Assembly (NCBI RefSeq): GCF_037055355.1
Contig: NZ_CP146350.1
Location: 3,123,001-3,187,000 of the forward strand
From: Streptomyces sp. DG1A-41
Lineage (GTDB): Bacteria; Actinomycetota; Actinomycetes; Streptomycetales; Streptomycetaceae
Length of the DNA: 64,000 nt
Direction: 5' to 3'
A model generated the notes under the pieces. That model was not told the origin of the DNA, ran no database searches, and saw only the letters and a list, made by a program, of their open reading frames with translations. A program made the position numbers and the translations under genes. This document shows positions 8,741 through 17,896 of this stretch, piece by piece; position 1 is the first letter of the stretch, and each line of letters begins with the position of its first letter.

Positions 8741-9040
8741 TCAGGCCTTGGCTTCGGCCTTGGCGTCAGCCTTCGTGTCGGCCTTGGTCCTGATGTTGGA
8801 GCTGGTCGGGTCCTTCCGCTTGTGCGACTTGTCCCCGACCATCACCAGACCGGCGATGACCAGGTACAGCACGATCGGGGCCACGACGAAGAGGCCCAGC
8901 GTCTCGATGACGCTCAGGCCCGGGCCGGGGTCGTCACCGTCGTCGCGCGTGAGCGCGGAGGCGGGCGACGACATGAGCAGCATCATCAGCGTCGTACCGG
9001 CTGCCAGGGCGCCGGCGCGCAGGGCGTTCTTCTTGTCCAC
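8741..9040 (-). CDS. Small secreted or membrane-anchored protein
   Basis: A 99-residue protein beginning MDKKNALRAGALAAGTTLMM (GTG start at 9040). A signal-like segment ends in SSPASALTRDD, consistent with signal-peptidase cleavage after ASA. A second hydrophobic helix (ETLGLFVVAPIVLYLVIAGL) and a highly charged tail with KADTKADAKAEAKA repeats follow. The mature protein would be a short extracytoplasmic segment, one membrane anchor and a cytoplasmic Lys/Ala tail. No strong ribosome site is seen; GGCACC precedes the GTG. I do not recognise a named family. It lies 62 bp downstream of malQ and may be co-transcribed with it. Confidence 0.75.
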   Translation of the reverse strand: MDKKNALRAGALAAGTTLMMLLMSSPASALTRDDGDDPGPGLSVIETLGLFVVAPIVLYLVIAGLVMVGDKSHKRKDPTSSNIRTKADTKADAKAEAKA

Positions 9041-9102
9041 GGTGCCAAAAGTATCCAACGCCCGTCGCGGCCGCGCGCCCGGGGTGCCGTAAGAGTCCGG
9101 CC

Positions 9103-11196
9103 TCATCCCTGCGGCGCGCCGTCCGGCTGTCGCAGAACCTCGATGAGTGCGTGCAGCCGGGGCGACGCCGCCAGTTGCTCCAGAGTGACAGGACGTCCCC
9201 GCGCGTCCGCGATCGGCAGGCGCCAGTTCGGGTACTGGTCCCACGTTCCCGGGAGGTTCTGCGGACGGCGGTCGCCCACTCCGTCCGGGAGCCAGACGCC
9301 GACCATGCGGGCCGGGGTACGGCGCAGGAAGCGGTGGACGGCCTGGATCTCGGCCTCCTCCGAGGAGGCGTCGGTGCCGCCGGTGCCGTGCAGCAGACCG
9401 AGGTGGGTGAGCAGGGCCAGCCACTCGGCGGTGTCGGCGGCGGCCTCGGCGCGTTCCTCCTCCAGCGGGCGGGTCAGCAGGCCCAGGCTGTCGCGGAGTT
9501 CGACGTGCTCGCCGGTGAGGCGGGCGGCGGTGGAGGGCAGGTCGTGGGTGGTGGCGGTGGCCAGGCAGTCGGCGCGCCAGCGGTCGGGGGGCAGCGGGCG
9601 GCCGTCGCCCTCCCAGTCGCGTTCGAACCACAGCACGGACGTGCCGAGCACCCCGCGCTCGCGCAGCGCCTCGCGCACGCCCGGTTCGACGGTGCCCAGG
9701 TCCTCGCCGATCACCAGCGCCCCGGCCCGGGAGGCCTCCAGGACGAGGACGGCGAGCATGGCCTCGGCGTCGTAGCGGACGTACGTGCCCTCGGTCGGCG
9801 GACGGCCCTGCGGTACCCACCACAGGCGGAACAGGCCCATGACGTGGTCGATGCGCAGGGCTCCGGCGTAGCGGAACAGGGCGCGCAGCAGCTCGCGGAA
9901 CGGGGCGTATCCCGACTCGGCCAGGCGGTCGGGGCGCCAGGGCGGCAGGCCCCAGTCCTGGCCGCGGGCGTTGAAGGCGTCCGGCGGGGCGCCCACCGAC
10001 ATGCCGGCGGCGAAGTACTCCTGCTGGGCCCAGGCGTCGGCGCCGCCGGGGTGGACGCCGACCGCGAGGTCGTGCACGATCCCGACCGGCATCCCGGCCT
10101 CGCGCCCGGCGCGCTGCGCGGCGGTCAGCTGGGTGTCGGTGAGCCAGGCGAGCCGGGACCAGAAGTCCACCCGGTCCAGCAGTCCGTTGCGGGCCCGGAC
10201 GGTCTCGGCCGAGCGCGGGTCGCGCAGGCCGGTCGGCCAGCGGTGCCAGTCCGAGCCGTGCACCTCGGCGAGCGCGCACCAGGTGGCGTGGTCCTCCAGG
10301 GCCTGGCCCTGCTCGGCGAGGAAGTCGCAGTAGGCGGCGCGTCTGCCGGGGCCGAGCGGCACCTCGCACAGCAGCTCCAGCGCCTCCCGCTTGAGCTCCC
10401 ACACGGCGTCCCGGTCGATCAGCGCGCCCCGCTCCAGCACCGCTTCGCGCAGCCGGCCGGATCTTTCCAGCAGGGCGCGCAGCCGCTCGCGGTCCTCGAC
10501 GTACGCGCACTCGGGGACGTCCTCGATCCGCAGGTGCACGGGGTCGGGGAAGCGGCGGGAGGAGGGGCGGTACGGGGAGGGGTCGGTGGGGGCTCCGGGC
10601 ACGGCCGCGTGCAGCGGGTTGACCTGGACGAATCCGGCGCCGAGCGACCGTCCGGCCCAGCCGGCCAGCTCGGCGAGGTCGCCCAGGTCGCCCATGCCCC
10701 AGGAACGGTGCGACAGCAGGGAGTAGAGCTGGACGAGGAGTCCGTAGGAGCGTCCGGCGGGGCTGGGCAGGCGGGCCGGGGCGTTGACCAAGTGGGCGGT
10801 GGCCGTGCGGCCGTCGGGGACGGTGGCGGTCAGCCGGTGGACACCGGGTGGGAGGTGCTCGGCCGAGGCGAGCGTCTCGCCCTGCTCGGTCTCGATGCGC
10901 AGCCGGCTTCCCTCGGGGAGCGCGGCCAGGGCGGCCGGGGGGCTGGTGCCCCAGCCGACCAGGGTGGGCGGCAGCAGCCTCGCACCCAGGTGCCGCTCCC
11001 GGGCGGCGAGCGCGGCGCGGACGGCGCCGGGCGTGCTCGCGTCCACGCCGAGAGCGGCCAGGGTGAGGGTGACCGCGGTGGCCGAGGCCGCGACCGTACG
11101 GTCCGGGGACGGGCTGTACGAAGTGGCGACGCCGTGCAGTTCGGCGAGGCGGGACAGGTCCTCGGAAGGCGGTTCGGCCGGCCGGGGTGCGGTCAT
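9103..11196 (-). CDS. malQ: 4-alpha-glucanotransferase (amylomaltase, GH77)
   Basis: A 697-residue enzyme that transfers alpha-1,4-glucan segments between maltooligosaccharides, used in maltodextrin and glycogen metabolism. GH77 landmarks are YGLLVQLYSLLSHRSWGMGD and FVQVNPLHAAVPGAPTDPSP in the barrel, the nucleophile region LRIDHVMGLFRLWW, the acid/base VIGEDLGTVEPGVRE, and the transition-state stabiliser in THDLPSTAA. About 100 N-terminal residues precede the barrel, as in actinobacterial MalQ. The ATG at 11196 has GAGGT upstream. The stop of the small repeat protein gene lies immediately upstream, so the two are translationally adjacent. Confidence 0.97.
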   Translation of the reverse strand: MTAPRPAEPPSEDLSRLAELHGVATSYSPSPDRTVAASATAVTLTLAALGVDASTPGAVRAALAARERHLGARLLPPTLVGWGTSPPAALAALPEGSRLRIETEQGETLASAEHLPPGVHRLTATVPDGRTATAHLVNAPARLPSPAGRSYGLLVQLYSLLSHRSWGMGDLGDLAELAGWAGRSLGAGFVQVNPLHAAVPGAPTDPSPYRPSSRRFPDPVHLRIEDVPECAYVEDRERLRALLERSGRLREAVLERGALIDRDAVWELKREALELLCEVPLGPGRRAAYCDFLAEQGQALEDHATWCALAEVHGSDWHRWPTGLRDPRSAETVRARNGLLDRVDFWSRLAWLTDTQLTAAQRAGREAGMPVGIVHDLAVGVHPGGADAWAQQEYFAAGMSVGAPPDAFNARGQDWGLPPWRPDRLAESGYAPFRELLRALFRYAGALRIDHVMGLFRLWWVPQGRPPTEGTYVRYDAEAMLAVLVLEASRAGALVIGEDLGTVEPGVREALRERGVLGTSVLWFERDWEGDGRPLPPDRWRADCLATATTHDLPSTAARLTGEHVELRDSLGLLTRPLEEERAEAAADTAEWLALLTHLGLLHGTGGTDASSEEAEIQAVHRFLRRTPARMVGVWLPDGVGDRRPQNLPGTWDQYPNWRLPIADARGRPVTLEQLAASPRLHALIEVLRQPDGAPQG

Positions 11197-11466
11197 CTAG
11201 GACCTCGTGATGTCCGGGACGAAGGCTGAGGGTTCGCTGGTGAGGGGGGCGGATTCGGCGAGCGGCGGCTCGCTGGTGAGGGGGGCGGCGTCGGGCAGCG
11301 GCGTCTCGCTGGTCAGCGGGGGCTCGGCGCAGGTGCTCTCGGAGCTGAAGACGCAGTAGTGAGGGTCTTCGTAGCGGGGATCGTCATAGTGGGGGTCGAG
11401 GTCGGCGGACGTGTCCGCCACGGGTTTGGACGGGGCCGGGAGCGGAAGGAAAGTCATCGCAGCCAC
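11197..11466 (-). CDS. Small Pro/Glu/Ser-rich repeat protein upstream of malQ
   Basis: An 89-residue protein if started at the GTG at 11466, which has a perfect AAGGAGG five bases upstream. Residues 1-20 are a Pro-rich segment (MAAMTFLPLPAPSKP), followed by an acidic Asp/Tyr/His stretch with PHYDD, PRYED, PHYCV spacing and two cysteines. The C-terminal half is three 12-residue repeats built on PLTSE(P/T)PL. The DNA shows the same as a 36-bp tandem repeat (11234, 11270, 11306). Its stop codon abuts the malQ start. It has no membrane helix and matches no family I know; a precursor peptide or a linker-like adaptor are both possible. Confidence 0.55.
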   Translation of the reverse strand: MAAMTFLPLPAPSKPVADTSADLDPHYDDPRYEDPHYCVFSSESTCAEPPLTSETPLPDAAPLTSEPPLAESAPLTSEPSAFVPDITRS

Positions 11467-11690
11467 GGGGGCCTCCTTGTCGGGTACGGCATTCAAAGGG
11501 TCATCGCAGCCCTACCCAGTCGACGCGAAGGCAGACACCCCAGGCCGAACATCGTGCTTCTGCTCACATTCCGCTCCCCTCCACCCCTTCCAGATTCCGG
11601 CAATTCAGCCACAACGGCCAGTCTCGTTGACACCTTCACCGGGCGGGTGGTGGGCTCGTTCTCCCGGTCGGACACACCTGGAGGGGGCCT

Positions 11691-14606
11691 GTGGGACTGC
11701 GGCGTGGGAAGCGGGCGGCGGCTCTCGCCGTCGCCGTCGTCGCCGGAACCCTCGGCACTGCGCCCGCCGGTGTGGCGGCCCCGCCCTTTCCGGGAGCGAC
11801 CGCGACACCCGCCCCCGACACCGCCGAGCCGGACCTCTCCGTCTGGCCGCGCCCCCAGTTACTGCGCGCGAACGGCGCACCGGTCCCGGTCACCGACGAG
11901 GTCGCCCTGATCACGGACGCACAGGCCGACCCTCCCCCGAGTTCTCGGCTTCGCTCGAACAGGGTGGACCCCCATGCCGTCGAGGCCCTGCGCGAGTTGC
12001 TGCGGCGGGCCGGGGCCCGTCGGGTCACGGACTCCGCCGCTCCCGGGGCGCTGGTCGTGCGGGCGCGGACGGAACCCGTCCGCCGGGACGACCGCCGCGC
12101 CCTCCCCGCCGGGGGATACGAGCTGTCCGTGGGCGGGGACGGCGTCTTGCTCACCGGCACCGGCGAGGACGGCCTGTTCCACGCGGTCCAGACGCTGCGC
12201 CAGCTCCTGCGTCCCGACGGCACGATCGCCGCCGCCGTCGTACGCGACTGGCCGGGCACCGCGGTCCGCGGCATCACCGAGGGCTTCTACGGCACCCCGT
12301 GGACGCACCGGCAGCGGCTGGGGCAGCTCGACTTCATGGGGCGCACCAAGCAGAACCGTTACCTGTACGCCCCCGGTGACGACCCGTACCGGCAGGCACG
12401 CTGGCGTGAGCCGTACCCGGCGGGGCAGCGCGCCGAGTTCCGGGAGCTGGCCGAGCGGGCGCGCCGCAACCACGTCACGCTCGGCTGGGCGGTGACCCCG
12501 GGCCAGGCGATGTGCTTCGCGTCGGACGCCGACGTGCGCGCGCTGACGCGCAAGCTCGACGCGATGTGGGCGCTGGGCTTCCGGGCCTTCCAGCTCCAGT
12601 TCCAGGACGTCAGCTACAGCGAGTGGCACTGTGACGCGGACGCCGACCGGTTCGGCTCCGGCCCCCGGGCGGCCGCGCGGGCGCAGGCCCGGGTGGCGAA
12701 CGCGGTGGCCCGGCACCTGGCGGAACGGCACCCCGGGGCGGCCGGTCTGTCGCTGATGCCGACCGAGTACTACGAGGAGGGCACGACCGACTACCGCCGG
12801 GCCCTGGCGAGCACGCTGGACACGGCTGTCGAGGTGGCCTGGACGGGCGTCGGGGTGGTGCCCCGCACCATCACGGGCGGTGAACTGGCCGACGCCCGGG
12901 AGGCGTTCCGGCATCCGCTGGTCACGATGGACAACTACCCGGTCAACGACTACGAGCCCGGCCGTCTCTTCCTCGGCCCCTACCGGGGCCGCGAGCCGGC
13001 CGTCGCCGCCGGCTCGGCCGCCCTGCTCGCCAACGCGATGCAGCAGCCCGAGGCGTCCCGCATCCCGCTGTTCACAGCCGCCGACTACGCCTGGAACCCG
13101 CGCGCCTACCGCCCCGGGGAGTCCTGGCGCGCCGCGATCACCGATCTGGCGGGCGGGGACCGGCGCCGTGAGGAGGCCCTGGCCGCGCTCGCCGGGAACG
13201 ACGCGTCGTCGGTCCTCGGCGAGGAGGAGTCGGCGTATCTGCGTCCGCTGACCGAGGCGTACTGGCGGGCCCGTACGGCGGGCGGTGCCACAGCGAGTGG
13301 TCCCGGGGCGGACGGCGACGCCGCGCGGCGGCTGCGCGAGGCGTTCACCGTGCTGCGCGAGCTGCCCCGGCGGCTGAAGGGCACCGCCCTCGCCCCGGAG
13401 GTCGCCCCCTGGTCGGAGCAGCTGGCGCGCTACGGCGAGGCGGGCACGGCCGCTCTCGACATGCTGGACGCGCAGCGCGCCGGGGACGCGGCGGCGGCCT
13501 GGACGGCGTACCGCGCACTCGGCGCGCTGCGGGACCGGCTGGAGCCGGCACCGGTCAAGGTCGGCACGGACGTCCTGGACCCCTTTCTGGGTCGGGCGCA
13601 GAAGGCGTACACGGCCTGGTCGGGCATCGACCACGAGCCGCCCCCCAGCCCCGGCGACCCGGGCGACGGCCGCACCCTGCGCTTCCCGCACCCCCGGTTC
13701 CTGACGGTCGTGACGGCCCTCACCGACCCCGGCACCGAGGGTGACGTCCAGGTGCACGTACCGGGCCGGGGCTGGCGGCAGGCAGGCCGGCTGGCCGCTT
13801 CGGGCGCGACCGAGGTGCGGGCCGGGCAGCGGGTGGACGCCGTGCGGGTCACCGGTCCCGCGTCGTCCCGCGTACGCCACCTGGTCCCGTGGTTCGCGGA
13901 CTCCCCCGCCGCCTCCCTGGAGCTGACGCGCGACCGCGTGGACGCCGAGACCGGCAGGACGCGGCGGCTGACGGCCGGGCTGGGCTCGCTGCGCCCCGCA
14001 GACGCCCGCGGCAGGCTCACCGCCGAGGCACCCGAGGGCCTACGGGTGCGGGTGCCCGAGGCCGAACTGGCCGTGCCGCGCGGCACGAAGGTGGAGGTCC
14101 CGGTCGAGGTGACCGTGGAGCGCGGTGCGCCGAACCGGTCCTACGACATCCGGCTGGGGTTCGCGGGAGCGACCCGCACGCTCACCGTCCGGGCCTTCCC
14201 GCCCACCGGCGGGCCCGACCTGGCCCGCACCGGCACCGCGCGTTCCTCGGGCGACGAGACGCCCGACTTTCCCGCGTCGGCGGCGAACGACGGCGACCCG
14301 GACAGCCGCTGGTCGTCCCCGGTCGACGACGGCGCCTGGTGGCAGGTCGAGCTGCCCCGCCCGGCGCGGCTCGGGCAGGTCGTGCTGCGCTGGCAGGACG
14401 CCCACCCGTCGGCGTACCGCATCCAGGTCTCGCCGGACGGCCGCCGCTGGCGCACGGCGGCCGCGGTACGGGACGGCCGGGGCGGCCGTGAGAGCGTCCG
14501 GATGGACGAACGCGACGTGCGCTTCGTACGGGTACAGGGCGAGAAGCGGGCCACGCCGTACGGGTACTCGCTGTGGTCGGTGGAGGCGTACGCCGTCACG
14601 GACTAG
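11691..14606 (+). CDS. Secreted GH84 beta-N-acetylhexosaminidase with C-terminal CBM32
   Basis: A 971-residue exported glycosidase with GTG at 11691 behind GGAGGGGG. A signal peptide (about residues 1-29, ending AGVAAPP) is followed by a GH20/84 N-terminal alpha-beta domain and the NAGidase barrel with EGFYGTPWTHRQRLGQLDFM and KQNRYLYAPGDDPYR. C-terminally there is an NPCBM-like Ig domain, then a discoidin/F5-8C module (about 840-970, SANDGDPDSRWSSP and WWQVELPRPARLGQVVLRW). It probably hydrolyses terminal GlcNAc from glycoproteins or glycans outside the cell. One oddity: the family's catalytic Asp-Asp pair reads Gln305-Asp306 (FQDVS) here. Confidence 0.9.
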   Translation: MGLRRGKRAAALAVAVVAGTLGTAPAGVAAPPFPGATATPAPDTAEPDLSVWPRPQLLRANGAPVPVTDEVALITDAQADPPPSSRLRSNRVDPHAVEALRELLRRAGARRVTDSAAPGALVVRARTEPVRRDDRRALPAGGYELSVGGDGVLLTGTGEDGLFHAVQTLRQLLRPDGTIAAAVVRDWPGTAVRGITEGFYGTPWTHRQRLGQLDFMGRTKQNRYLYAPGDDPYRQARWREPYPAGQRAEFRELAERARRNHVTLGWAVTPGQAMCFASDADVRALTRKLDAMWALGFRAFQLQFQDVSYSEWHCDADADRFGSGPRAAARAQARVANAVARHLAERHPGAAGLSLMPTEYYEEGTTDYRRALASTLDTAVEVAWTGVGVVPRTITGGELADAREAFRHPLVTMDNYPVNDYEPGRLFLGPYRGREPAVAAGSAALLANAMQQPEASRIPLFTAADYAWNPRAYRPGESWRAAITDLAGGDRRREEALAALAGNDASSVLGEEESAYLRPLTEAYWRARTAGGATASGPGADGDAARRLREAFTVLRELPRRLKGTALAPEVAPWSEQLARYGEAGTAALDMLDAQRAGDAAAAWTAYRALGALRDRLEPAPVKVGTDVLDPFLGRAQKAYTAWSGIDHEPPPSPGDPGDGRTLRFPHPRFLTVVTALTDPGTEGDVQVHVPGRGWRQAGRLAASGATEVRAGQRVDAVRVTGPASSRVRHLVPWFADSPAASLELTRDRVDAETGRTRRLTAGLGSLRPADARGRLTAEAPEGLRVRVPEAELAVPRGTKVEVPVEVTVERGAPNRSYDIRLGFAGATRTLTVRAFPPTGGPDLARTGTARSSGDETPDFPASAANDGDPDSRWSSPVDDGAWWQVELPRPARLGQVVLRWQDAHPSAYRIQVSPDGRRWRTAAAVRDGRGGRESVRMDERDVRFVRVQGEKRATPYGYSLWSVEAYAVTD

Positions 14607-14654
14607 AACTCCCGGAGTTCGGGTGCGGACTTGCCCGGCGCCCACTATTCACTC

Positions 14655-14674
14655 AGTACATGTACTCAGTACAT
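14655..14674. promoter_or_regulatory. PadR-type operator
   Basis: AGTACATGTACT (14655-14666) overlaps ATGTACTCAGTACAT (14660-14674), a near-perfect ATGTACT/AGTACAT palindrome 9 bp upstream of the padR start. The ATGTAC...GTACAT pattern is typical of PadR boxes, so this is most likely autoregulatory. Confidence 0.7.
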
Positions 14675-14683
14675 AATGACGGC

Positions 14684-15217
14684 ATGAGCACCCGCCACAT
14701 CCTGCTGGGCCTGCTCGCCACGGGTCCGAGCCACGGCTACGACCTCAAGCGACGCCACGACGAGCGCTTCCCGCAGGCCCGTCCGCTGGCCTACGGGCAG
14801 GTTTACACGACCCTCCAGCGCCTCGTCCGGGACGGCCTCGCCGAGGTCGAGGGCACCGACTCGGACGGCGGCCCGGAGCGGACGATGTACCGCGCCACGG
14901 ACGAGGGGACGCGCGAACTGTTCCGCTGGGCCGTGGAGATCACGCCGCCCGCGCCGTTCGTGGCGAACGAGATCTTCGCCAAGGTCGTGGTCGCGATCCT
15001 CTCGGGCGGCGACCCGGCCGCCTATCTGAGCGCCCAGCGCGCCGCCCACATGGAACGGATGCGGGAGCTCACGGCGGTCAAGGCCGCCCAGGGCGCCGAT
15101 CTGGCGACCGTGCTCTCGGCGGACTACGCCCTCAACCACCTCGACGCCGACCTCCGCTGGATGAGCACCACGGCGGCCCGGCTCACCACCCTGACCGCGG
15201 AGGTCGACGCAGCATGA
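14684..15217 (+). CDS. PadR-family transcriptional regulator
   Basis: A 177-residue regulator starting MSTRHILLGLLATGPSHGYD, the PadR signature helix. The wing follows (AYGQVYTTLQRLVRDGLAEVE, RTMYRATDEGTRE), then the C-terminal dimerising helices (about 100-177). The ATG at 14684 sits directly after the operator palindrome. The gene overlaps the ABC ATPase start by 4 bp (ATGA), so repressor, ATPase and permease form one operon. Such units usually respond to a toxic amphipathic compound exported by the ABC pump. Confidence 0.95.
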   Translation: MSTRHILLGLLATGPSHGYDLKRRHDERFPQARPLAYGQVYTTLQRLVRDGLAEVEGTDSDGGPERTMYRATDEGTRELFRWAVEITPPAPFVANEIFAKVVVAILSGGDPAAYLSAQRAAHMERMRELTAVKAAQGADLATVLSADYALNHLDADLRWMSTTAARLTTLTAEVDAA

Positions 15218-15900
15218 GCAAACCCGTGCCTCTTCTCTCGGCGAGCGGCCTCACCAAAACGCACGGCAGGACACCTGCACTGCGCGGCGCCTCGGTCGAC
15301 CTGCACGCCGGCGAGATCCTCGCCGTGACCGGCGCGAGCGGCAGCGGGAAGTCGACGCTGCTGCACTGCCTCGCCGGGATCGTCCGCCCCGACGAGGGCT
15401 CCGTGTCGTACGACGGCCGGCGGCTGGAGGACCTGCCCGAGAAGCGGCTGAGCGAGCTGCGGCGGACCGAGTTCGGCGTGGTGTTCCAGTTCGGCCAGCT
15501 CATCCCCGAGCTGACGGCCCTGGACAACGTCGCCCTGCCGCTGCTGCTGGCCGGCACCGACCGCACGCAGGCCCGGGCCCGGGCCGGTGAGTGGCTGGAG
15601 CGGTTCGGCGTGCGCGGACAGGAGGACCTGCGGCCGGGGGAGATGAGCGGCGGCCAGGCCCAGCGGGCCGCACTGGCCCGGGCCCTGGTCACCGGCCCGA
15701 AGGTGGTCTTCGCCGACGAGCCGACGGGGGCCCTGGACTCGCTCTCCGGCGAGCAGGTCATGACGGCCCTGGTCCACACGGCCCGCGAGGCGGGCACGGC
15801 GGTCCTGCTGATCACCCACGACGCCCAGGTGGCGGCGTACGCGGACCGGGAGGTCCAGCTGCGGGACGGCGCTGTGACGCCGCTGGGGGTGACGGCATGA
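15214..15900 (+). CDS. ABC transporter ATP-binding protein (LolD/MacB type)
   Basis: A 228-residue ATPase. The Walker A GASGSGKST is at about residues 40-48, the Q-loop at FQFGQLIPELT, the signature at MSGGQAQRAALARAL, and the Walker B and D-loop at VVFADEPTGALD, with the H-loop His in LLITHDAQVA. Its overlaps on both sides (ATGA with padR, ATGA with the permease) show translational coupling. Paired with an FtsX-type permease it fits the MacB-like exporters that extrude antibiotics or lipids. Confidence 0.95.
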   Translation: MSKPVPLLSASGLTKTHGRTPALRGASVDLHAGEILAVTGASGSGKSTLLHCLAGIVRPDEGSVSYDGRRLEDLPEKRLSELRRTEFGVVFQFGQLIPELTALDNVALPLLLAGTDRTQARARAGEWLERFGVRGQEDLRPGEMSGGQAQRAALARALVTGPKVVFADEPTGALDSLSGEQVMTALVHTAREAGTAVLLITHDAQVAAYADREVQLRDGAVTPLGVTA

Positions 15901-17249
15901 ACCCGCTGCGTTCCGATCTGCGCCTCGCCTGGGAACTCACCCGTGGTTCCGATCGCGGCGAGTGGTGGCGGATCGTGCTGACGGCGACGGGCGCGGCGCT
16001 CGCGACGGGGTTCGCGCTGGCCGCCGTCGCCCTGGCCTCCCTGCGGGGCAGCTACCAGGTGCCCGTCGCCGCGGGCCTGCTGGACGAGCCAGGCACACGG
16101 TCCGGCGTGATCGTCGGCCTGCTGCTCCTGCTCGTGCCCGTGCTGGGGTTCCTCGGGCAGTGCGCCCGGATCGGCGCCGTGCACCGCGACCGGCGGCTGG
16201 CCGGGCTGCGGCTGGCCGGGGCGACGCCCCGGCAGGTGCGGCGGATCGCCGCGCTGGAGACCGGGCTGGCCTGTCTGCTGGGCTCGGCGGTCGCCACCGC
16301 CCTCTCGCTGCTGCTCCTGCTGCGCCAGTGGGACCGGCCGACCGTCCCGGCCTGGGCGGGGATCGCCCTGATCGCCGTCGCCGTACCGGTGCTGGGCGCG
16401 GCCGCGGGCGCACTGGCGCTGCGCCGGGTCGTGGCCTCCCCGCTCGGCTGGGTGCGCCGGGTCGGGCCGCGCGACGGACGGGGGCCCGGGCTGCTGTTCC
16501 TGGCCGGGATCCTGCTCGTCGCGGTGCTGGCGCTGCTGACCGTGGTCACCACGGCTCCGGCCGCCTCCAACCGGCCGGACGGCGGGCCGCCGCTGACGAT
16601 GATGGGCGTGGTCCTCGCGGTCGGCGCGGGCGCTGTGTGGCTGTCCGGGGTCACCGCGAAGGCGACCGGACGGATCCTCGCCGTCCGGGCCCGGTCGGCG
16701 GCGACGCTGATCGCGGCGGAACGGCTGCGCGACGACCCCTGGTCGGCCGCCCGCACCCATGCGGCGGTGCTGCTGGTGACGGTCGTCGGGACCGGCTTCA
16801 TGGGCATCCGGCAGGTGCTGAGCGATGTGGTACGCACCTCGCGGAACATCGGGCCCGCGCCCTACTACACCACCGGCCTCGACCTCACCGGCGCCGCCAT
16901 CGCCGTCGCCCTCGCGATCACTCTGTCCGGCCTCGCCGTCGGCACCGCCGAATCCCTGGCCACCCGCCGCCGGGGCCTGGCCGCGCAGGCCGCCGCCGGA
17001 GTGCCGCGCACGGTGCTCGGCCGGGCCCTGCTGCTGGAGACCGCACTGCCGCTCGCCCCCGCCGTACTGCTCTCGGGCCTGGGCGGCATGACCATCGGCA
17101 CGTGGTACGCCCTGCTCGCCGGCCGACCGGTGCCCTGGGCGATCTCCCTGGTGCCCGTCGCCGTCTACGCCGCCTGCCTGCTGGCCGCGGCCACCTCGCT
17201 GCCCCTGCTGCGCCGCTCGGTACGCCCGGGGGAGCTGCGGTACGTGTAA
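15897..17249 (+). CDS. FtsX-like ABC transporter permease
   Basis: A 450-residue membrane protein with start ATG at 15897 overlapping the ATPase stop. It begins MNPLRSDLRLAWELTRGSDR. About eight hydrophobic segments are arranged as two FtsX-type halves; the second half ends with LLLETALPLAPAVLLSG and SLVPVAVYAACLLAAATSLP. The long region between helices typical of FtsX/MacB is short here, as in actinobacterial peptide-resistance exporters. It is the last gene of the padR operon. The substrate is unknown. Confidence 0.9.
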   Translation: MNPLRSDLRLAWELTRGSDRGEWWRIVLTATGAALATGFALAAVALASLRGSYQVPVAAGLLDEPGTRSGVIVGLLLLLVPVLGFLGQCARIGAVHRDRRLAGLRLAGATPRQVRRIAALETGLACLLGSAVATALSLLLLLRQWDRPTVPAWAGIALIAVAVPVLGAAAGALALRRVVASPLGWVRRVGPRDGRGPGLLFLAGILLVAVLALLTVVTTAPAASNRPDGGPPLTMMGVVLAVGAGAVWLSGVTAKATGRILAVRARSAATLIAAERLRDDPWSAARTHAAVLLVTVVGTGFMGIRQVLSDVVRTSRNIGPAPYYTTGLDLTGAAIAVALAITLSGLAVGTAESLATRRRGLAAQAAAGVPRTVLGRALLLETALPLAPAVLLSGLGGMTIGTWYALLAGRPVPWAISLVPVAVYAACLLAAATSLPLLRRSVRPGELRYV

Positions 17250-17359
17250 GCGCCCTCCTCATGGCGGGCCTGCCCGGGAACGGGGGTTCTCCGGGCCGGT
17301 CGGCCGGCCGCACGCGGCAGCACGAAGGGCGCGCGGCCATACGAAAGCCCGGATCATCG

Positions 17360-17896
17360 TCAGGCGGAAATGCCGTCGATCCGGGCCAAGGCGTCGTCCG
17401 CGCCGTACGGCTGCAAGTACGGCAGCCAGCGCGGGTCCCGATGGCCGGTCCCGATGATGCGCCAGGCCAGGCCGGTGGGCGGGGCGGGTTTGTGGCGCAG
17501 CCGCCAGCCGATCTCGAAGAGGTGCCGGTCGGCCTTCACGTGGTTGCAGCGGCGGCAGGACGCCACCACGTTGTCCCAGACGTGCTTGCCCCCGCGGCTG
17601 CGCGGGATGACGTGGTCGACGCTGGTTGCGACGCCACCGCAGTACATGCACCGGCCCCCGTCACGGGCGAACAGCGCCCGGCGGGTCAGAGGAACGGGCC
17701 CCCGATAGGGAACCCGGACGAATCGCTTGAGCCGGACCACGCTGGGTGCGGGGACTGTGACGGTCGCGCTGTGCAGATAGGCGCCGGACTCCTCGAGGCA
17801 TACGGCCTTGTTCTCGAGGACGAGGACGAGCGCGCGGCGGAGCGGTACGACACCGAGTGGCTCGTACGACGCGTTGAGGACCAGGACGTGCGGCAC
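17360..17896 (-). CDS. HNH endonuclease
   Basis: A 178-residue protein. The HNH/zinc site is CMYCGGVATSVDHVIPRSRG, then DNVVASCRRCNHVKADR, with four cysteines as zinc ligands. The N-terminal half (HVLVLNASYEPLGVVPLRRA) matches the conserved actinobacterial HNH family. The GTG at 17896 has a perfect AAGGAGG upstream, so the longer open frame back to 18019 is not needed. The family is widespread in the chromosome of actinobacteria; its cellular role is not established. It is convergent with the ABC permease. Confidence 0.92.
   Translation of the reverse strand: MPHVLVLNASYEPLGVVPLRRALVLVLENKAVCLEESGAYLHSATVTVPAPSVVRLKRFVRVPYRGPVPLTRRALFARDGGRCMYCGGVATSVDHVIPRSRGGKHVWDNVVASCRRCNHVKADRHLFEIGWRLRHKPAPPTGLAWRIIGTGHRDPRWLPYLQPYGADDALARIDGISA

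Noticed and set aside
11859..13880. Leftward frame of about 670 codons
   Set aside because: Antisense of the GH84 barrel.
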